Shown: positions 1 through 5,163 of the stretch, piece by piece
Layout: the number at the start of each line of letters is the position of its first letter
Numbering within the stretch: position 1 is the first letter of the stretch
From: an uncultured Sphingomonadaceae bacterium
GTDB lineage: Bacteria > Pseudomonadota > Alphaproteobacteria > Sphingomonadales > Sphingomonadaceae
NCBI GenBank assembly: GCA_938016505.1
Contig: CALLWN010000205.1
Span: forward strand, 1-6,188
Direction: 5' to 3'
DNA: 6,188 nt
Translations under genes and position numbers: made by a program
The notes under the pieces: generated by a model
Databases searched by the model: none
What the model saw: the letters and a program-made list of their open reading frames with translations, nothing else
Told to the model about the DNA's origin: nothing

Positions 1-814
1 AAGCCGCGGCCAGGCCGGGCGCTGGCAGAGCGAGTATCACGACGTGATGATCGATCACGACAGGGCGATCGGCGTGCTGCTCGACCTCATCGACGAACTG
101 GGCATCGCCGACGACACGTTCGTGATGTACTCGACCGACAACGGCCCGCACTGCAACAGCTGGCCGGATGCCGGCACCACGCCCTTCCGCAGCGAGAAGA
201 ACACCCACTGGGAAGGCGCCTATCGCGTGCCCTGCCTGATCCGATGGCCGGGCCATGTTCCGGCGGGCAGCGTCTCGAACGACATCGTCTCCCACCTCGA
301 CTGGCTGCCGACCTTCGCAGCCATGGCCGGGCGGCCCGACATCAAGGAGGAACTGAAGGCGGGCGTGACGCTGGGGGATCGCTTCTACAAGTCCTACATC
401 GATGGAATGAACCAGCTCGGCCACATCACCGCCGGCGAGCCGTCGCCAAGGAAGGGCTTCGTCTACTTCACCGACGATGGCGACCTGTGCGCGCTCCGGG
501 TCGACAACTGGAAGCTCGTCTTCATGGAGCAGCGGGTCGAGGGCACGCTCAAGCTCTGGTTCGAGCCGTTCGTCACGCTGCGCGCGCCCAAGCTCTTCAA
601 TCTGCGCACCGACCCCTACGAGCAGGCGGACATCACGTCCAACACCTACTGGGACTGGTACATCGACCACTGCTTCATCATGGTGCCGGCGCAGACCGTC
701 GTGGCGGAGCTGCTTGCCACTTTCAAGGACTTCCCGCCCGCCCAGAAGGCCGGCAGCTTCAGCCTCTCCAAGGTGCTGGACAGCCTGCACTACGGAGCCT
801 CGGGCGGCGGCTGA
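1..814 (+). CDS. Type I sulfatase (arylsulfatase-like), C-terminal part, 5' truncated by window edge
   Basis: The open frame enters from the left edge (first full codon at 2) and gives 270 residues ending in TGA at 812-814. It reads like the C-terminal half of the alkaline-phosphatase-fold sulfatases that hydrolyse sulfate esters. Visible family features are STDNGP at 131-148, whose Asp-Asn (137-142) matches the calcium-binding DN pair, and TTPFRSEKNTHWEG, whose Lys (197-199) corresponds to the conserved active-site lysine. IRWPG, SHLDWLPTF and a late FNLRTDPYE follow, as in many bacterial arylsulfatases. The formylglycine motif CxPxR and any signal peptide would lie upstream, outside the window, so catalytic competence and location cannot be judged. 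The GTG at 44 and ATG at 47 are internal, because sulfatase-like sequence continues upstream of them. Substrate is unknown. The gene converges on rpoZ with 21 bp between stops. Family assignment is firm; subfamily is not. Confidence 0.9.
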   Translation, partial: SRGQAGRWQSEYHDVMIDHDRAIGVLLDLIDELGIADDTFVMYSTDNGPHCNSWPDAGTTPFRSEKNTHWEGAYRVPCLIRWPGHVPAGSVSNDIVSHLDWLPTFAAMAGRPDIKEELKAGVTLGDRFYKSYIDGMNQLGHITAGEPSPRKGFVYFTDDGDLCALRVDNWKLVFMEQRVEGTLKLWFEPFVTLRAPKLFNLRTDPYEQADITSNTYWDWYIDHCFIMVPAQTVVAELLATFKDFPPAQKAGSFSLSKVLDSLHYGASGGG

Positions 815-835
815 GGCCGCCCCGGCCCCGGGGGG
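815..835. terminator. GC-rich stem between convergent sulfatase and rpoZ, possible weak bidirectional terminator
   Basis: The 21 bp between the two convergent stop codons contain GGCCG-CCC-CGGCC (815-827), a 5-bp stem with a 3-nt loop, followed by CCGGGGGG. There is no T-tract on either side, so it is not a canonical intrinsic terminator. The call rests mainly on its position. Confidence 0.25.
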
Positions 836-1174
836 TCACTCCTCGGGGCCGAGATTCTGGTTCCTGGGCGGAACCGCAGCCGTCAGCCGCAGCGCCTCGG
901 CGGAAGCTGCAAGGCTGCCGAGCACATCGGCCTCCTCATCCTCCTCGATCTGCACCTTCATCAGACCCTGGATGATCCGCTCCTCCAGCTCGGCAGGCGC
1001 AACCGTCCCCTCGGCGATCTCGCGCAGCGCAACCACCGGGTTCTTGTCGCGGTCGCGATCCACCGTCAGCTCGGCGCCGCCGGAAATCTGCCGCGCCCGC
1101 TGGCCGGCCAGCAGCACCAGATCGAACCGGTTGGGAACCTTCTCGATGCAATCCTCGACGGTGACACGCGCCAC
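836..1174 (-). CDS. rpoZ: DNA-directed RNA polymerase subunit omega
   Basis: The 112-residue product matches alphaproteobacterial omega, the small RNA polymerase subunit that clamps the beta' C-terminus and aids enzyme assembly and ppGpp sensing. It shows the N-terminal block (M)[19 protein letters not shown] (residues 1-20), the helix [16 protein letters not shown], and [12 protein letters not shown] at 43-54, followed by an acidic, variable C-terminal tail. Length is usual for the family. The start is GTG at 1174 (V read as Met). The frame stays open upstream to an ATG at 1237, but the 21 extra residues do not look like omega, while GTG has GGAG 7 nt upstream and begins exactly where family homology begins. 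The gene is divergent from rpsD and convergent with the sulfatase. No second gene follows it on the minus strand in this window, so a relA/spoT neighbour, common for rpoZ elsewhere, is not seen here. Confidence 0.95.
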   Translation of the reverse strand: MARVTVEDCIEKVPNRFDLVLLAGQRARQISGGAELTVDRDRDKNPVVALREIAEGTVAPAELEERIIQGLMKVQIEEDEEADVLGSLAASAEALRLTAAVPPRNQNLGPEE

Positions 1175-1181
1175 GGGTTCA

Positions 1182-1185
1182 CTCC
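1182..1185 (-). promoter_or_regulatory. rpoZ ribosome binding site fixing the GTG start
   Basis: On the minus strand GGAG lies 7 nt before GTG at 1174. This supports the GTG start over the upstream ATG at 1237. Confidence 0.7.
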
Positions 1186-1205
1186 AGCATGCGGGAAAGC
1201 CCGAA

Positions 1206-1234
1206 TCGATAGCGGTCCGGCCAGTCACCGTCAA
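1206..1234 (-). promoter_or_regulatory. Candidate rpoZ promoter
   Basis: On the minus strand TTGACG (1234-1229) is followed after 17 bp by TATCGA (1211-1206). The -35 box matches the sigma-70 consensus at 5 of 6 positions, the -10 box at only 3 of 6. The predicted RNA start near 1199 gives a leader of about 25 nt, which includes the GGAG. This is read by eye and not verified. Confidence 0.4.
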
Positions 1235-1241
1235 CACGCGC

Positions 1242-1270
1242 TTGACCCGGGCTGCATCGCCCGGCTAGAC
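1242..1270 (+). promoter_or_regulatory. Candidate rpsD promoter with a dyad in the spacer
   Basis: TTGACC (1242-1247), a 17-bp spacer and CTAGAC (1265-1270) form a sigma-70-like promoter with a strong -35 and a poor -10. The predicted RNA start is near 1277, giving an rpsD leader of about 160 nt. The inverted repeat CCGGGC-TGCATC-GCCCGG (1247-1264) fills the spacer almost exactly and could be a regulator site. The -35 box lies 7 bp from the -35 of the divergent rpoZ promoter candidate. Confidence 0.4.
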
Positions 1271-1333
1271 GGCGCGCTCGCATTCGGCCCCGCACGCCCG
1301 GTGAAGCGGTGGCCCGGCACGCCAGCGACGGCG

Positions 1334-1372
1334 TGTCGCGCGGTCCCGGGCACTGTCGCGCGGTCCCGGGCA
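1334..1372 (+). repeat. Perfect 19-nt tandem duplication, period 20
   Basis: The unit TGTCGCGCGGTCCCGGGCA occurs at 1334-1352 and again, identically, at 1354-1372, with one base between copies. Each copy contains the palindrome CCCGGG, so the two copies can pair with each other in RNA. It lies in the rpsD leader. Confidence 0.9.
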
Positions 1373-1427
1373 TCCGGCCCGTCCTCCGCGCGGCTGCCGC
1401 CGTGCCGCACTCCCGCGGTCGGCAAGC

Positions 1428-1433
1428 GAAGGA
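1428..1433 (+). promoter_or_regulatory. rpsD ribosome binding site
   Basis: GAAGGA sits 6 nt before the ATG at 1440, a good Shine-Dalgarno match that supports this start. Confidence 0.75.
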
Positions 1434-1439
1434 TGAACC

Positions 1440-2051
1440 ATGTCGAAGCGCACCAGCGCAAAGTACAAACTCGATCGCCGCATGGGCGAGAACATCTGGG
1501 GTCGCCCCAAGTCCCCCATCAACCGCCGCGAATATGGCCCCGGCCAGCATGGCCAGCGCCGCAAGGGCAAGGTCTCCGACTTCGGCCAGCAGCTCAAGGC
1601 CAAGCAGAAGCTCAAGGGCTATTACGGCGACGTGACCGAAAAGCAGTTCCGCAAGGTCTATGAAGAGGCCGTCCGGGTCAGGGGCGACACCTCTCAGAAC
1701 CTCATCGGCCTGCTCGAGCGCAGGCTCGACATGGTCGTCTACCGCGCCAAGTTCGCGCCCACCATCTTCGCCGCCCGCCAGATCGTGAACCACGGCCATG
1801 TCCAGGTGAACGGGCGAAAGTGCAACATCGCCTCGGCGCGCGTTGCGCCGGGCGATGTCATCACGCTTTCCGACAGGGCGCGCGAAATGGCGCTCGTGCT
1901 CGAGGCCCAGGCCTCGGGCGAGCGCGACATCCCCGACTATGTCGCAGTCGACGGCTTTTCCGCCACCTACGTCCGGGTGCCCAGCTTCGACGAAGTGCCC
2001 TACCCGGTGAAGATGGAACCCAACCTCGGGGTCGAGTTCTACTCGCGCTGA
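1440..2051 (+). CDS. rpsD: 30S ribosomal protein S4
   Basis: The 203-residue product is a full-length S4, a primary 16S rRNA-binding protein that nucleates assembly of the small subunit body and affects decoding accuracy. The N-terminal domain (about 1-90) carries the basic [21 protein letters not shown] region (21-41) and lacks the zinc-knuckle cysteines of some S4 proteins. The S4 RNA-binding domain spans about 93-153, with [11 protein letters not shown] and [15 protein letters not shown] clearly visible. The C-terminus [12 protein letters not shown] fits sphingomonad S4. The ATG has a strong upstream GAAGGA. Here rpsD stands alone, outside the alpha operon with rpoA, as is usual in alphaproteobacteria. 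It is divergent from rpoZ and convergent with the 112-residue unknown gene. Confidence 0.98.
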   Translation: MSKRTSAKYKLDRRMGENIWGRPKSPINRREYGPGQHGQRRKGKVSDFGQQLKAKQKLKGYYGDVTEKQFRKVYEEAVRVRGDTSQNLIGLLERRLDMVVYRAKFAPTIFAARQIVNHGHVQVNGRKCNIASARVAPGDVITLSDRAREMALVLEAQASGERDIPDYVAVDGFSATYVRVPSFDEVPYPVKMEPNLGVEFYSR

Positions 2052-2052
2052 T

Positions 2053-2066
2053 CCCGGCGTGCCGGG
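2053..2066. terminator. Inverted repeat between convergent rpsD and the minus-strand operon
   Basis: CCCGG-CGTG-CCGGG lies in the 18 bp between the rpsD stop and the stop of the minus-strand gene (2070). The palindrome CCCGGC-GT-GCCGGG works on both strands and could end both transcripts. No T-tract follows, so it is at best a weak or Rho-assisted terminator. Confidence 0.35.
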
Positions 2067-2069
2067 GCG

Positions 2070-2408
2070 TCAGTCCCGCGCCGCCTCCGCGAGCAGGCCC
2101 GCCAGCGAACGCACCACCCCCTCGACCAGCCGCTGGCCGCGCACCTGCCCCAGCAGGCGGACATGGCGGATGATGTTGGCAAGGTAGAGCTGCTGGCATT
2201 CCAGCACGAAGGCGGCGTCTGCCTTGCCGATCCGCCCGGCGCGAACGGCCTGGGCAGTCGCATGGGCAGTCCCGGCGGCCGCGCGCAGGTGCGGCACAAC
2301 CTCGTCCCTCACCGCCTCCCAGCTGTCCCCGGCAATCGCCGCCGCAGCCTCGGCAAGGCGCCGCGCAATCGCGGGGATCGAGGGCAGTCCCGTCTCAGTC
2401 GCGGCCAT
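2070..2408 (-). CDS. Hypothetical 112-residue helical protein
   Basis: I do not recognise a family. The product is Ala- and Arg-rich and almost entirely helix-forming. It has no signal peptide or membrane segment, which suggests a cytoplasmic location. A conserved-looking core, AAFVLECQQLYLANIIRHV (about 65-83), contains the only cysteine and aromatic residues in that region and may form a helical bundle or dimer interface. The start chosen is ATG at 2408 because GGGAG lies 7 nt upstream (2420-2416). An ATG at 2450 in the same frame would add 14 residues deeper inside the upstream gene and is less likely. It overlaps the lipoprotein gene by 14 nt, implying translational coupling as the last gene of the envelope cluster. 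Coding potential is supported by the ribosome binding site, the tight overlap and the plausible protein composition. Confidence 0.7.
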   Translation of the reverse strand: MAATETGLPSIPAIARRLAEAAAAIAGDSWEAVRDEVVPHLRAAAGTAHATAQAVRAGRIGKADAAFVLECQQLYLANIIRHVRLLGQVRGQRLVEGVVRSLAGLLAEAARD

Positions 2409-2784
2409 CGAACATCTCCCTCGCAGCCAGTGCATCGCTTGTCGCGGCAAGCCGGCAGGTCGCCCGTGCCGCGCTCAGCTCGACCAGCAGGGGGTCGGTG
2501 ACGCCGCGCCCGGCCAGCCGGGCGACTGCCTCCCGGCACGCCCCGACCGACCGGGCAATCGTCTCCGCAGCCGTCCCGCCCGCTGCTGCAGCCCGCAGAT
2601 CGGCCGCAGCCGCGGCTGCAGTCGCGCTGGCGCCCGCGCTTTCGAGATCGGGCGGGGAAAGGCCGAGCGCGGCATCGACTTCAGCCAGATGGCGGGCGAT
2701 CAGCGGCTCGGCGGGCGGCAGGCCGCCGGTTGCGCAGGCGCCCAGGAGCAGCAGGGCGAAAGGGGCATGAGCACGACTCGACAT
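2395..2784 (-). CDS. Small alanine-rich lipoprotein, function unknown
   Basis: The 129-residue product begins with a lipoprotein signal: a basic start (MSSRAH), a hydrophobic stretch FALLLL, and the lipobox L14-G15-A16-C17. After acylation of Cys17 the +2 residue is Ala, not Asp, so by the usual Lol rule it would go to the outer membrane. The mature part is helical and Ala-rich (about 50-75). It has two further cysteines, Cys83 and Cys110, which could form a disulfide in the periplasm. No family is recognised. ATG 2784 is the start that gives a proper signal peptide, though its upstream GGGGC is too close to be a normal ribosome binding site. The frame remains open far upstream, but that part is the shadow of the oxidoreductase gene. 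It lies 22 nt after that gene and overlaps the next by 14 nt. Confidence 0.72.
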   Translation of the reverse strand: MSSRAHAPFALLLLGACATGGLPPAEPLIARHLAEVDAALGLSPPDLESAGASATAAAAAADLRAAAAGGTAAETIARSVGACREAVARLAGRGVTDPLLVELSAARATCRLAATSDALAAREMFDGRD

Positions 2785-2794
2785 GCCCCAAACA

Positions 2795-2809
2795 TAACCA
2801 TAATGGTTA
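2795..2809. promoter_or_regulatory. Perfect AT-rich 15-bp palindrome, candidate operator
   Basis: TAACCAT-A-ATGGTTA is a perfect inverted repeat with 7-bp arms and a single central base, in an AT-rich patch within GC-rich DNA. It overlaps the TAA stop of the oxidoreductase gene (2807-2809) and ends 11 bp before the lipoprotein start. A second small inverted repeat, CTGT-AGG-ACAG (2810-2820), abuts it. It could be a regulator site, part of an internal promoter, or a weak hairpin (TAACC/GGTTA). The motif is certain; its role is not. Confidence 0.5.
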
Positions 2810-3634
2810 CTGTAGGACAGTTCCCATGTCCGTAGCCGCAGGTTCCGCGCGGCCTGCACCCTGTGCGGCCGGTGGCCGGGCACGCGCTGCCGCGATCGCG
2901 GCGCGCAGCTCGTCGATCCCGACCGCCCCGGCGATGATCCGGTCGCCGACGATGTAGCTCGGCGTGCCCGTGAGCCCCAGCGCGCGTGCCAGCGAAAGAT
3001 TCTGCTCGAGCACGGCGGCGAGCTCCGGGTCGGCCAGGTCGGCGACCAGCTGCCGCTCGTCGAGCCCGGCCTTGCGGACCGCAGGGATGAACGCGCTCTC
3101 GGCGAGCCGGCCCTCGCGCGCAAACACCGCGTCGCGGAAGGCCCGGTAGTGGCCCTGCCGCGCCGCCGAGAGGCTGGCGCGGGCGAAGCGCTCGCTCGCC
3201 GGGCCAAGCACGGGAAAGTCGCGCCACACCACCTTGAGCTTCGGGTCCTCGGCGAGCAGCCGGGCGACATCGGCATGGCCCTGGCGGCAGAAGGGGCAGG
3301 CGAAGTCGAAGAACTCGACCAGCACGACGTCGCCGTCCTCGGCGCCTGCCCAGGCGCCGGCAAACGGAGTCTCGATCGCCTCCCGGTTGCTGGCGAGAAG
3401 CTTCGCCACCTCGCGGTCCTGCAGCTTGGTGATCGCGTCGGGAATGACCTGCGGGTCGGCGAGGATCGCCTCGCGCACCCTTGCAGCAAAGGCGGCGTCC
3501 TTCACCGGCGGGTCGGGCTGGGGGTCGAACGCGCGCCAGCCCAGCGCGCCGAGCGCCGCGCCGAGCGCGAGCGCAAGCCCGACGGCAACCCACAGCGGAA
3601 CCTGGCGTGCGGCGGGGGGCAGGGGGTCGGTCAT
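2807..3634 (-). CDS. Membrane-anchored DsbA-family (ScsC/Com1-like) thiol:disulfide oxidoreductase
   Basis: The 275-residue product is a thioredoxin-fold enzyme likely acting in the periplasm on cysteine pairs of envelope proteins. Residues 13-31 form a hydrophobic N-terminal anchor or uncleaved signal. Residues about 45-90 (FAARVREAILADPQVIPDAI and following) resemble the N-terminal helical segment of ScsC/Com1-like proteins, which can drive oligomerisation. The catalytic motif is C113-P-F-C116 within VEFFDFACPFCRQGHADV, and the cis-proline loop is G-T-P225 in GTPSYIVGD. The last 25 residues are a low-complexity Ala/Pro tail. Whether it acts as oxidase or isomerase cannot be told from sequence. 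The ATG at 3634 overlaps the upstream protease stop as ATGA, with AGGA 9 nt before it, so it is translationally coupled to the protease. Confidence 0.9.
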   Translation of the reverse strand: MTDPLPPAARQVPLWVAVGLALALGAALGALGWRAFDPQPDPPVKDAAFAARVREAILADPQVIPDAITKLQDREVAKLLASNREAIETPFAGAWAGAEDGDVVLVEFFDFACPFCRQGHADVARLLAEDPKLKVVWRDFPVLGPASERFARASLSAARQGHYRAFRDAVFAREGRLAESAFIPAVRKAGLDERQLVADLADPELAAVLEQNLSLARALGLTGTPSYIVGDRIIAGAVGIDELRAAIAAARARPPAAQGAGRAEPAATDMGTVLQ

Positions 3635-5064
3635 CGGCGTTGGTCCTGCTGCTGGCTGCTGCGGTCCTTCAGCCGCAGCCGCTCGATTTCGCCCTGGCTC
3701 GCGAGCGCGATGTCCTCGGCGCGCAGAAAGTCCGGGGTCCCGCGCGGCAGCCCCGCCATGGCCGTGCGGGCGGCCCGGGCGGCGAGCCGCGGGTCCCCGC
3801 CCGACAGGCTGATCCGCTCGGCCGAGGCGAGTGCGGCGCGCGGCGTGTCGCCCTTCAGCTCGTAGATGGTGCCAAGCTGAAGCCAGGCGAAGGGGTTCCG
3901 GCTGTCGCGCTGGACCACGCCCCGCAGCACCTGCTCGGCCTCGGCGAGGATCGCCGCGTCAGCCCCGTCATTGCTCGCCTGCACCAGCGCATGGCCGAGC
4001 ATCCCCGCGATCAGCGGCTCGCCATTCGACAGCTCGACCGCCTGCCGCAGCGGCCCGATCGCCTCGGCAACGCGTCCGGATTCGAGCAGGATCTGGCCCT
4101 CGAGCTCGCGCGAATAGGGGTCGGTGGGGTTGCGCTCAGCCACCGCGTCGATCTCGGCGAGCGCCTTCTCGGGGAAGGCCGCGCGATGGTAGCCATAGGC
4201 CCGTGCGAACCGCGCGGCGTCCGACGTGTCGCCCGGCGGATAGGCCTTCAGCACCGTCTCGAGCGGGTAGAGAAAGCCGATGAGCTTCCCTCGCACCCGG
4301 GCGTAGCGGGCCTGGAGCCCGGGGTCGACGGGCCTGTCCCACGCCGGCGAGGTCCGAAGCACATTGTCAAGCGCGCGGATCCGTTCGCCCGACAGAGGGT
4401 GGGTGCGGTTGTAGCTGTTGGTCTGGGGGATGGCCAGCCGATACTCCTCGCCCATGAGCTTCTCGAAGAAGCGGATCATGCCCCGCCCGGTGATCCCGGC
4501 GCGGTTCAGGAACGCGGCCCCGGCCTGGTCGGCCCGGCTTTCCTGCTCGCGGTTGAAGGAGAGGATCCGGGCCTGCGCCGCCTGCTGGCCCGCCATGATC
4601 GCCGCCATGCCGGCATCGCCGGCGCCTGCCGCCATCGCCGCAGCGCCAAGGATGAGCGACAGGATCGAGATGGTCGAGGCCGGCCCCGCGCCCTCGCCCC
4701 AGCGGATCGCATGGCCCCCGGAGATATGGCCGAGCTCGTGGGCCATCACGCCCTGCACCTCGTTCACGTCGTCGGCCGCGACCAGCAGGCCCGAATGGAA
4801 GAACACATTCTGCCCGCCGGCGACAAAGGCGTTGATGCTGCTGTCGCCCACCAGGTAGACATGGACCGAGCGGGGGTCGAGTTCGGCGGCCGCGACCAGC
4901 GGCGCCGCGATGTCGCGCAGCAGCGCCTCGGTCTCGGCGTCGCGCAGGATGCTCTGCGCACGCGCCGGCCCTGCCACCAGCTGCGCCATCACCAGGCAGA
5001 GGATCGCAACCAGCGTGGCGACTGTCCGGCTCCACGGGAGGCTGATGATCAAGCGGCTGTCCAT
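3631..5064 (-). CDS. Periplasmic M48 zinc metalloprotease with TPR-like C-terminus (BepA/YfgC-like)
   Basis: The 477-residue product resembles BepA, the periplasmic protease that assists or degrades outer-membrane proteins stalled in assembly. A signal peptide covers about 1-37 (h-region TVATLVAILCLVMAQLVAG, likely cut near ARA-QS). The zinc site is H109-E-L-G-H113 in GVMAHELGHISGGH, with the third ligand Glu175 in ESRAD. A hydrophobic Gly/Ala-rich loop (131-160) follows the HELGH helix, as in this family. THPLSGERI at 221-229 carries the histidine (222) that appears to correspond to the regulatory His of E. coli BepA. From about 280 to 460 the sequence is TPR-like helical repeats, for example FAWLQLGTIYELKGDTPRAAL. 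ATG 5064 is chosen because it directly gives a signal peptide; no strong ribosome binding site precedes it. It heads the minus-strand cluster and is divergent from tpiA. Confidence 0.92.
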   Translation of the reverse strand: MDSRLIISLPWSRTVATLVAILCLVMAQLVAGPARAQSILRDAETEALLRDIAAPLVAAAELDPRSVHVYLVGDSSINAFVAGGQNVFFHSGLLVAADDVNEVQGVMAHELGHISGGHAIRWGEGAGPASTISILSLILGAAAMAAGAGDAGMAAIMAGQQAAQARILSFNREQESRADQAGAAFLNRAGITGRGMIRFFEKLMGEEYRLAIPQTNSYNRTHPLSGERIRALDNVLRTSPAWDRPVDPGLQARYARVRGKLIGFLYPLETVLKAYPPGDTSDAARFARAYGYHRAAFPEKALAEIDAVAERNPTDPYSRELEGQILLESGRVAEAIGPLRQAVELSNGEPLIAGMLGHALVQASNDGADAAILAEAEQVLRGVVQRDSRNPFAWLQLGTIYELKGDTPRAALASAERISLSGGDPRLAARAARTAMAGLPRGTPDFLRAEDIALASQGEIERLRLKDRSSQQQDQRR

Positions 5065-5082
5065 GGCGGCGCGGGCACCGGC

Positions 5083-5111
5083 TTGCCGCCGGGGGCGGCG
5101 GCTGTCTAGAG
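5083..5111 (+). promoter_or_regulatory. Candidate tpiA promoter with a hairpin in the spacer
   Basis: TTGCCG (5083-5088), a 17-bp spacer and CTAGAG (5106-5111) resemble the rpsD promoter candidate (same CTAGA -10 core and spacing). GCCGCC-GGG-GGCGGC (5085-5099) forms a dyad across the -35 and spacer. The 99-bp gap 5065-5163 must also hold the promoter of the divergent protease operon; I could not pick a convincing one on the minus strand. Confidence 0.3.
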
Positions 5112-5163
5112 GGTTGCCGCATGGCCGCTGCGACCTGAACGCACGGCGAACGGAACGGTCAGG

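Larger units (their letters stand above)
1277..1439 (+). promoter_or_regulatory. Structured 5' leader of rpsD
   Basis: This gene-free stretch precedes rpsD. It holds a strong hairpin, CGGCACGCC (1315-1323) pairing with GGCGTGTCG (1330-1338), 9 bp including one G-U pair and with loop AGCGAC. The tandem duplication at 1334-1372 follows. Further pairings are possible: GCGCGG 1358-1363 with CCGCGC 1386-1391, and TGCCG 1403-1407 with CGGCA 1420-1424. S4 is an mRNA-binding autoregulator in other bacteria, so an autoregulatory leader is plausible, but no known S4-site consensus was recognised. I see no convincing small gene here. Confidence 0.35.

Noticed and set aside
244..975. Other plus-strand frames through the sulfatase and into rpoZ
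   Set aside because: They are shadows of the sulfatase frame, with Arg/Pro/Ser-biased translations and no family resemblance.
1334..1372. Start of a CRISPR array
   Set aside because: There are only two copies, separated by a single base, with no spacers and no cas genes.
1179..1799. A 206-codon minus-strand open frame across the rpsD leader and the first part of rpsD
   Set aside because: It lies opposite the certain rpsD coding sequence, shows no recognisable family, and is the kind of long antisense frame expected in GC-rich DNA.
2810..2820. CTGT-AGG-ACAG as an SOS (LexA) box
   Set aside because: The E. coli-type box needs 8 bp between CTGT and ACAG and the alphaproteobacterial type is GTTC-N7-GTTC; here the spacer is 3 bp and no SOS gene is near.
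2785..3489. N-terminal extension of the lipoprotein frame to 364 codons
   Set aside because: The extension overlaps the DsbA-like gene in another frame and is Arg/Ser-rich, whereas ATG 2784 begins a textbook lipoprotein signal.
3481..5109. A 542-codon plus-strand open frame opposite the protease gene
   Set aside because: Its translation is Arg/Ala/Gly-rich low-complexity, while the opposite strand encodes a clear M48 protease with HELGH and a signal peptide.
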